A DNA stretch of 12,176 bases from Erythrobacter sp. UBA2510 (lineage in GTDB: Bacteria; Pseudomonadota; Alphaproteobacteria; Sphingomonadales; Sphingomonadaceae): the NCBI GenBank assembly GCA_002341345.1, contig DDNW01000099.1, forward strand, positions 27,954 to 40,129, read 5' to 3'. The notes under the pieces were generated by a model. That model saw nothing but the letters and a program-made list of their open reading frames with translations, ran no database searches and was not told the DNA's origin. Shown here piece by piece: positions 7,113 to 12,176 of this stretch; position 1 is the first letter of the stretch, and each line of letters begins with the position of its first letter. Made by a program: the position numbers and the translations under genes.

Positions 7113-7691
7113 TTAGCCGATCGAGAGCTTTAGATCGTCGCTGATCACGTATTGCGGAACGACCAAGTTCTTCGGTGCCGGCCCTTTCCGCACGCGTCCG
7201 GAATTGTCGTAGATCGAACCGTGGCAGGGACAAAACCATCCCCCATATCTTCCGCGATTTTCACCCACTCTCTGTCCCAACGGTATGCAGCCAAGATGCG
7301 TGCAGACCCCCACGACCACAAGCCACTCTGGTCGCTGCACGCGCGCAGCGTCCGTCTCTGGATCGATCAGCCCTGAAGAGGCATCGTCGGCTCTGGCTCG
7401 CGCGATCTCTTCAGCTGAGCGCTGCACGATGAACACCGGCTGCTCGCGCCAACTCACAGTGATACGTTGACCTGGCTCCATCGGTTGCAAATCGACTTCG
7501 ATCGTAGCCTGTGCGACCACGTCGGCCGATGGGTTCATGCTGTCGATAAGCGGCCAGACGGCCACTGCGGCACCGGTCCCCGCGAACGCAACGGGCGCGA
7601 TATGGATAAAATCGCGCCGGCGCACGCCTTCCGTCCCGCCGTCCTTGTCGGCAGCGTTGTTCGCCGCTCCGTTTGAACCTGTCTTGCCCAT
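7113..7691 (-). CDS. petA: Rieske 2Fe-2S subunit of cytochrome bc1 (ubiquinol-cytochrome c reductase)
   Basis: This 192-residue protein is the Rieske subunit, which takes electrons from ubiquinol to cytochrome c1 on the periplasmic side of the membrane. A twin-arginine signal-anchor (RRRDF, residues 24-28) precedes a hydrophobic segment (about 31-50) and the usual hinge (MNPSADV, 52-58). The cluster motifs are complete: C130 and H132 with C135 (CTHLGC) and C154, C156 and H157 (CPCHGS). C130, H132, C154 and H157 bind the cluster; C135 and C156 form the disulfide. The GPAPKNL loop (170-176) is present. The length is normal. The ATG at 7691 has GGAG a few bases upstream. The usual next genes, petB and petC, are not here: the DNA after the stop is a 257-base gap and then a convergent gene. 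It lies 163 bases after carbamate kinase on the same strand. It may be a second copy alongside a complete operon elsewhere. Confidence 0.95.
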   Translation of the reverse strand: MGKTGSNGAANNAADKDGGTEGVRRRDFIHIAPVAFAGTGAAVAVWPLIDSMNPSADVVAQATIEVDLQPMEPGQRITVSWREQPVFIVQRSAEEIARARADDASSGLIDPETDAARVQRPEWLVVVGVCTHLGCIPLGQRVGENRGRYGGWFCPCHGSIYDNSGRVRKGPAPKNLVVPQYVISDDLKLSIG

Positions 7692-7854
7692 TCATCTCCG
7701 CATTCTTGCGTTTTTCAAGAGCAGACGCCTCCATGAAGCCGGGATTACACTCGCAAGCGGCCGATCAATCGCTTCGTGCTATGTTGCGGTCATCGCATCG
7801 CTCGCGTTTGGCGACCACGGTCGGGCTACCTTAGGCGCGCTGGATCACCGATCG

Positions 7855-8808
7855 TCAACGCTCCTCCGACGGATCGGGATCCGCAAACTCGATGCCACTG
7901 CCTTGCATACTGATCGTCGTTCCGCGATCGCCGTTGACGACCGCTTGCAGATCGCTCAGCGCGCCGATTGCAGCTTTCTTTCCGGTCGCTGCAGCGAAAT
8001 TGCAGGCCGCACGCAATTTTGGGCCCATAGAACCTGCGGGAAAGGCACCAAGATCGACCGCGTCGGGCGAAGCCGAGCGGATGGCGCGCTGACCGGCCTT
8101 GCCCCAATCGAGATACACTGCATCGACATCGGTGGCCATCACCAGCAGGTCGGCTTCGAGGTCTCGTGCCAGCAGCTCGCTGGCAAAATCCTTGTCAATC
8201 ACAGCTTCTACGCCGGCATAATGTCCATCCGGACCCTCGGCGACCGGGATCCCCCCACCCCCGGCGCAGATGACAATCGCCGCCTTCTCTATAAGCCATT
8301 GGATCGGTTCGCGTTCGACGATGCTTTTGGGGGTGGGTGATGCGACAACACGGCGCCAACTGTCACCATCCTGCTTCATCGCCCATCCCTTCTCCTCTGC
8401 AAGGCGCAGAGCATGGTCCTGGTCATAGATCGGCCCGACAAACTTAGTCGGCTCGTCAAAGGCCGGGTCGTGGGGGTCGACTTCGACCATGGTCAGAATC
8501 GTGGCGAGCTGTTGGCTGGCAGGGAGGAGGTTCTTGAGCTCCTGCTCGATGATGTATCCAATCATGCCTTCCGTCTGGGCGCCGAGCACATCGAGCGGAA
8601 ACGCCTCGTCAGGCTTGTAAGCGGCACCTTGCAAGGCGAGCAGGCCGACTTGAGGTCCATTGCCGTGCGAGATGATGAGTTCGTGCTCCACGGCGAGCGG
8701 CGCGAGCGCGGCCGCAGCAATACGGACGTTCGCGCGCTGGTTTTCCGCGGTAAGTGGTTCGCCGCGTTTCAGGAGCGCGTTTCCACCCAGAGCGACGACG
8801 ATGCGCAT
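7855..8808 (-). CDS. arcC: carbamate kinase
   Basis: This 317-residue enzyme makes ATP and carbamate from carbamoyl phosphate and ADP, the final energy-yielding step of the arginine deiminase pathway, in the cytoplasm. Family motifs are visible: the N-terminal VVALGGNAL (residues 4-12), SHGNGPQVG (47-55), [10 protein letters not shown] (180-189), [11 protein letters not shown] (204-214), [12 protein letters not shown] (224-235), and FPAGSMGPK (256-264). The open frame extends upstream, but the ATG at 8808 is clearly right: it directly starts the conserved [10 protein letters not shown] terminus and lies four bases after the ornithine carbamoyltransferase stop, pointing to translational coupling. 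The extension would only be the shadow of that gene. Length is typical for the family. It is the last arc gene of the operon; the Rieske gene follows 163 bases later. Confidence 0.96.
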   Translation of the reverse strand: MRIVVALGGNALLKRGEPLTAENQRANVRIAAAALAPLAVEHELIISHGNGPQVGLLALQGAAYKPDEAFPLDVLGAQTEGMIGYIIEQELKNLLPASQQLATILTMVEVDPHDPAFDEPTKFVGPIYDQDHALRLAEEKGWAMKQDGDSWRRVVASPTPKSIVEREPIQWLIEKAAIVICAGGGGIPVAEGPDGHYAGVEAVIDKDFASELLARDLEADLLVMATDVDAVYLDWGKAGQRAIRSASPDAVDLGAFPAGSMGPKLRAACNFAAATGKKAAIGALSDLQAVVNGDRGTTISMQGSGIEFADPDPSEER

Positions 8809-8812
8809 GGCG

Positions 8813-9814
8813 TCAGGTCCCGACCGTGGCGACAAGGATCGCCTTGATGGTATGAAGCCGGTTCTCGGCCTGTTCGAACTGAATTCCGGCCGCCGATTCG
8901 AAGACTTCGTCGGTGACTTCCATTTCGGCAACACCGTGGGCCTCGAAGATCTCCTTTCCGACCTTCGTTTCGGTGTTGTGGAAGGCAGGAAGGCAATGCA
9001 TGAACTTTGCTGCGGCATTGCCGGTTGCCTGCATGAGTGCGGTGTTTACCTGGTAAGGTGAAAGCAGCTCAATGCGTTCCTGCCAGACGTCTTCGGGCTC
9101 CCCCATCGAAACCCAGACATCGGTATTGACGAAGTCGCAGCCCTCCACCGCCTCGACGGGATCCTCGGTCAGTGTAAGCCGCGCGCCATATTGGTCCGCA
9201 AATGCTCTGGCAGGCTGCAAATAGTCATCGCTCGGCCAGAGGCTCTTGGGCGCGCCGATCCGTACATCCATGCCCATCAGGCAGCCTGCAATCATGAGCG
9301 AATGCCCCATGTTGCTTCGGGCGTCGCCGACAAAGGCGTAAGAGATGTCGCCAAGCGGCTTGTCGGCATGCTCGCGCATCGTCATCAGATCAGCCAGCAT
9401 CTGCGTGGGATGAAATTCGTCGGTCAGACCGTTGAACACCGGCACGCCGGCATGGGCGGCGAGTTCCTCGACCTTCTCCTGCGCAAAACCGCGATACTCG
9501 ATCGCGTCGTACATGCGACCGAGCACACGAGCCGTGTCTTTCATCGACTCCTTATGGCCGATTTGGGAACCCGTCGGCCCGAGGTACGTGACCCCGGCCC
9601 CCTGGTCCATGGACGCAACTTCGAAAGCGCACATTGTACGTGTCGACGCCTTCTCGAAGATCAGGCAGATGTTCTTGCCCTTGAGATGCTGCTGCTCGGT
9701 ACCGGCATATTTCGCGCGCTTGAGATCGCGCGACAGGTCGAGCAGGTGACGCACCGCCCGCTGGTCGAAGTCGAGCAGCTTCAGGAAACTGCGTCCGTGA
9801 ATATTGTAGGCCAT
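8813..9814 (-). CDS. arcB: ornithine carbamoyltransferase, catabolic
   Basis: This 333-residue cytoplasmic enzyme works on citrulline and phosphate to give ornithine and carbamoyl phosphate, the second step of the arginine deiminase pathway. The carbamoyl phosphate site STRT is at residues 57-60, HPTQ at 135-138, the DVWVSMG loop at 232-238, and the ornithine-site HCLP at 273-276. The segment [10 protein letters not shown] after HCLP and the terminus [12 protein letters not shown] are as in ArcB of Pseudomonas and the E. coli-type enzymes. Together with the operon position, that supports a catabolic role over arginine synthesis. A biosynthetic copy would be expected elsewhere. The gene begins 38 bases after the arcA stop, with only a weak ribosome site (GAGA). 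It is followed at once by carbamate kinase. The length is normal and nothing appears missing. Confidence 0.96.
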   Translation of the reverse strand: MAYNIHGRSFLKLLDFDQRAVRHLLDLSRDLKRAKYAGTEQQHLKGKNICLIFEKASTRTMCAFEVASMDQGAGVTYLGPTGSQIGHKESMKDTARVLGRMYDAIEYRGFAQEKVEELAAHAGVPVFNGLTDEFHPTQMLADLMTMREHADKPLGDISYAFVGDARSNMGHSLMIAGCLMGMDVRIGAPKSLWPSDDYLQPARAFADQYGARLTLTEDPVEAVEGCDFVNTDVWVSMGEPEDVWQERIELLSPYQVNTALMQATGNAAAKFMHCLPAFHNTETKVGKEIFEAHGVAEMEVTDEVFESAAGIQFEQAENRLHTIKAILVATVGT

Positions 9815-9852
9815 AAAATGTCTCGATTGTCGGTATGTCAGAGGAGCGGAAG

Positions 9853-11082
9853 TTAGAAATCGACCGGGTCACGCCAGACCGGACAGGTCATGCAGTGGCC
9901 ACCACCGCGACCCCGCCCGAGCTCGGAGCCTCGGATCGTGATGACCTCGATGCCGGCCTTGCGCAGCAAGGTGTTGGTCGACGTATTGCGATCATAGGCA
10001 ACGACGACGCCCGGCTCGATCGCGACGACGTTGTTCCCGTCGTCCCATTGCTCGCGTTCCTGCGCATAGGCGTCGCCCCCGGTTTCGACGATGGTCAGGT
10101 TCTTCTGGCCCAGCGCCTCCGCAGCCAAGGTGAAGAGGTGCTTTTCCTCCTTGCGAAAATCAATCTGGTCAGCACTGTCTCCGGGCCGCAGGCTGTAGCA
10201 CTGGATCTGATCGCACACTTCGACGAAGGCGGTCGCAACATCGCGGTCACAATGGGAAAAAACCGTGTCGAGGTGCATGGCGCTGCGCGATCGCGGTAGC
10301 TGGCAGGCAATAACCCGCTGTGCAGCCTCGCCGCGGAAGAGCGCGCGAGCGACCTGACCCACGGCTTGCGGTGAGGTGCGCTCGCCCATACCGATCAGGA
10401 CTGTGCCATTGCCCCAAGGCATGACGTCGCCGCCCTCGAGTGTGGCCGGGCCATGGTCAGTGTCCGGATCCCCCCACCATATCTGGTAATCTTCACTCGC
10501 AAACAGCGGATGGAATTTGTAGACGGCCGCCACAAGTAGCGTCTCCGGCCGCCGCGCGGGCCAAAACATTGGGTTCAGGGTAAGGCCGTTGCCGATCCAG
10601 CAGCTGTTGTCGCGCGGGAACTGCGTGTTCGGGAGCGGCGGGATGACGAACCCGTCCGGGCCGAGATAGCTCCCGAACATGTCATGCGCCTTGAAGGGCA
10701 GTTCATGAACGGCAATGCCGCCGATCAGGTGTATGGCGAGCTGGCTGGGTGACATTTCGTCCAGCCAGGCGCGTAGCTCGCTCAGCATGCCAAGCCCGAC
10801 CTGATCCTCTGAAATCCGCCGGTCGAGAACCCATGCCCGGGCTTCGGGGATCGCGAGGACAGCGCCGAGCAGGTCGTGAAACTCGTAGACTTCGACCCCT
10901 CTTGCGCTCATTTTCATACGAAAATCAGCGTGGTCGGTGCGCGCTTCCTGTACCCACAGCACGTCGTCATAGAGAAGCGCGTCGGCATTCGCCGGCGTCA
11001 AGCGGGAATGCGCCAGACCCGGTTGGCAGGTGATAACCTTGCGGAGCTTGCCTATTTCGGAATGAACGCCAAATCCGGTCAT
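9853..11082 (-). CDS. arcA: arginine deiminase
   Basis: This 409-residue cytoplasmic enzyme splits arginine into citrulline and ammonia, starting the arginine deiminase pathway. The guanidine-modifying catalytic set is visible: D158 in FPRDNS, E216 in LEGGDV, H270 and D272 in MHLDTVF, and nucleophile C397 in [12 protein letters not shown]. The N-terminus ([12 protein letters not shown]) and the [15 protein letters not shown] segment (335-349) are also family hallmarks. The length matches known bacterial enzymes such as the 418-residue Pseudomonas one. The start at 11082 has AAAGGA eight bases upstream and begins at the conserved N-terminus. It sits between the transporter (39-base gap) and ornithine carbamoyltransferase (38-base gap), so all four genes are probably one transcript from a promoter beyond the right end of the window. 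Ammonia release can also raise cytoplasmic pH. Confidence 0.97.
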   Translation of the reverse strand: MTGFGVHSEIGKLRKVITCQPGLAHSRLTPANADALLYDDVLWVQEARTDHADFRMKMSARGVEVYEFHDLLGAVLAIPEARAWVLDRRISEDQVGLGMLSELRAWLDEMSPSQLAIHLIGGIAVHELPFKAHDMFGSYLGPDGFVIPPLPNTQFPRDNSCWIGNGLTLNPMFWPARRPETLLVAAVYKFHPLFASEDYQIWWGDPDTDHGPATLEGGDVMPWGNGTVLIGMGERTSPQAVGQVARALFRGEAAQRVIACQLPRSRSAMHLDTVFSHCDRDVATAFVEVCDQIQCYSLRPGDSADQIDFRKEEKHLFTLAAEALGQKNLTIVETGGDAYAQEREQWDDGNNVVAIEPGVVVAYDRNTSTNTLLRKAGIEVITIRGSELGRGRGGGHCMTCPVWRDPVDF

Positions 11083-11090
11083 TGAAGATG

Positions 11091-11096
11091 TCCTTT
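11091..11096 (-). promoter_or_regulatory. ribosome binding site for arcA
   Basis: On the minus strand AAAGGA lies eight bases before the arcA ATG. It is the strongest Shine-Dalgarno site in the operon, which fits high expression of the deiminase. It supports the chosen start. Confidence 0.55.
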
Positions 11097-11121
11097 TTGC
11101 AAATGTTCGAGCAACTTGGTT

Positions 11122-12176
11122 TTACCCAAGCGCAGCTGCGAGGCTGAGCGAGCTCATGATCAGCACCGTCAGGATAAGCAGCAGCGGCCACATGAATTTG
11201 AGCCACCGCTGATAGGGAACGCCGCCAATGGCGAGCGCGCCCATCACGACAGCGAAAGTAGGGTTGATGAGGTTCACCAGGCCGTTCGCCGACTGGTAGG
11301 CGGTGACCACAAGCGCCCGGTCGACCGCGGAGAAATCTGCAAGTGGCGCGAGGATCGGCATGCTTAAGACAGCCAGCCCCGATGATGATGGGACGAGGAA
11401 GGACAGACCGACCTCGATCCCGAAGATGGTGTTGATGAAACCAACCGCGCCCAGGCCCGCCAAGGCCTGCTCTCCGCTGTTCAGTATGGTGTCGGTCATT
11501 TTGCCGGCATCCATGATTACGACGATGCCGCGCGCGATTCCGATGATGAGAGCAACGCCAAGCAGATCTTTGGCACCGGCCATGAAGGCATCGATGAATT
11601 TCTGCTCTCCCATCCACCCGACAACGCCAACCAGGATCGATGCTGCAATGAAAAGCGCCGACATCTTGTCCATCCACCAGCCTTGTGAGGCGACGCCCCA
11701 GATCATGACACCGAATGTCGCCGCGAAAATGATCAGGGTCAGGACCTGCGTTCTGCTCAGCGGCGCCTGTGCGTCATGGCCGTCACTCGCGAACCGCGCG
11801 GCGATCGCTGCGCTCTCGTCGGCAACGATCGATCTCGACGGATCGGCACGCACCTTCAGCGCGTAGCGGACCACATAAGCCGAACAGATCGCCCATCCAC
11901 TCACCAGGATAAAGACGCGCAGGCCCAGTCCGGAGGTGAACGGCACTCCTGCCGCGTTGGCGGCTATGACCGTCGCGAACGGATTGATGGTTGATCCCAG
12001 GACACCGACGCCTGAGCCGAGGAGAATGACCGCAACCGCAACGACGGCGTCGAAGCGGGCCGCGAGCATGACGGGAATAAGTAGTCCGTAAAAAGCGAGC
12101 GATTCTTCGGCCATGCCGTAGGTCGTCCCACCGGCGGCAAACACTGCCATCAGGATGGGAATCATCCAGACCTCCC
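11122..12176 (-). CDS. YfcC/DcuC-type transporter, probable arginine/ornithine carrier (5' end beyond window)
   Basis: The last 350 residues of a multi-pass inner-membrane carrier are present. Conserved segments near the visible start (FAAGGTTYGMAEESLAFY) and LGSTINPFAT mark the YfcC branch of the DcuC family (Pfam 03606). These carriers replace the APC-type ArcD in some arginine deiminase operons. At least eight to nine hydrophobic segments can be read, with a long charged loop in the middle (RADPSRSIVADESAA). SSSGLAVLSMPI and SANGLVNLINPT are conserved pore-like motifs. The frame stays open through the window edge with VW before an internal methionine at 12165, so that methionine is not the start; full-length members are about 460-500 residues. 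As first gene of transporter-arcA-arcB-arcC, it probably brings in arginine in exchange for ornithine. The substrate is inferred from context. Confidence 0.88.
   Translation of the reverse strand, partial: EVWMIPILMAVFAAGGTTYGMAEESLAFYGLLIPVMLAARFDAVVAVAVILLGSGVGVLGSTINPFATVIAANAAGVPFTSGLGLRVFILVSGWAICSAYVVRYALKVRADPSRSIVADESAAIAARFASDGHDAQAPLSRTQVLTLIIFAATFGVMIWGVASQGWWMDKMSALFIAASILVGVVGWMGEQKFIDAFMAGAKDLLGVALIIGIARGIVVIMDAGKMTDTILNSGEQALAGLGAVGFINTIFGIEVGLSFLVPSSSGLAVLSMPILAPLADFSAVDRALVVTAYQSANGLVNLINPTFAVVMGALAIGGVPYQRWLKFMWPLLLILTVLIMSSLSLAAALG

Noticed and set aside
7692..7854. ANR/FNR-like site between arcC and the Rieske gene
   Set aside because: A single half-site TTGATC is present, without the matching ATCAA half at the right spacing.
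7537..8340. Plus-strand open frame of 267 codons
   Set aside because: It lies across the Rieske and carbamate kinase genes on the opposite strand, both of which have complete active-site motifs.
8809..9018. 70-residue N-terminal extension of carbamate kinase
   Set aside because: The added residues are a shadow of the end of ornithine carbamoyltransferase; the conserved enzyme start [10 protein letters not shown] lies at the ATG at 8808.

Overview
The window looks chromosomal and proteobacterial, most likely from an alphaproteobacterium. The base composition is fairly GC-rich, the Rieske protein has the alphaproteobacterial cytochrome bc1 form, and the broken small integrase and the MCFSATASFAAG membrane protein recall sphingomonad genomes. 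Placement in Sphingomonadales is inference from family resemblance; no rRNA or other marker is present.

Layout, left to right. (1) 49-2964, plus strand: two consecutive genes of unknown function. The first encodes a secreted, probably periplasmic protein; the second a 581-residue protein with four membrane segments and four exact-length 16-residue repeats near its C-terminus. (2) 2965-5830, minus strand: a recombinase block. Two full-length tyrosine recombinases, homologous to each other, overlap by ATGA. Beyond them lies the N-terminal remnant of a third, different small integrase, truncated and probably frameshifted, ending beside the unknown gene pair. (3) 5831-6186: a non-coding stretch with small inverted repeats between the divergent recombinase pair and the next gene. 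(4) 6187-6855, plus: a multi-pass membrane protein of the DUF6629 type. (5) 7113-7691, minus: a complete Rieske iron-sulfur subunit of cytochrome bc1, with no cytochrome b or c1 gene after it. (6) 7855-12176, minus: an arginine deiminase operon in the order transporter (cut by the window end), arginine deiminase, ornithine carbamoyltransferase, carbamate kinase.

How the genes work together. The arc operon is a complete substrate-level ATP pathway: the YfcC/DcuC-type carrier probably exchanges arginine for ornithine, ArcA makes citrulline and ammonia, ArcB makes carbamoyl phosphate and ornithine, and ArcC makes ATP. The Rieske gene follows on the same strand after 163 bases and may be read through from the arc operon, but its metabolic link is unproven. 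The recombinase block and unknown gene pair look like accessory DNA, possibly the worn remains of an integrated element.

No CRISPR array, tRNA, rRNA or recognisable insertion sequence was seen. The least explained parts are the 49-2964 gene pair, the paired recombinases, and the orphan Rieske gene. None can be declared a new system from sequence alone.
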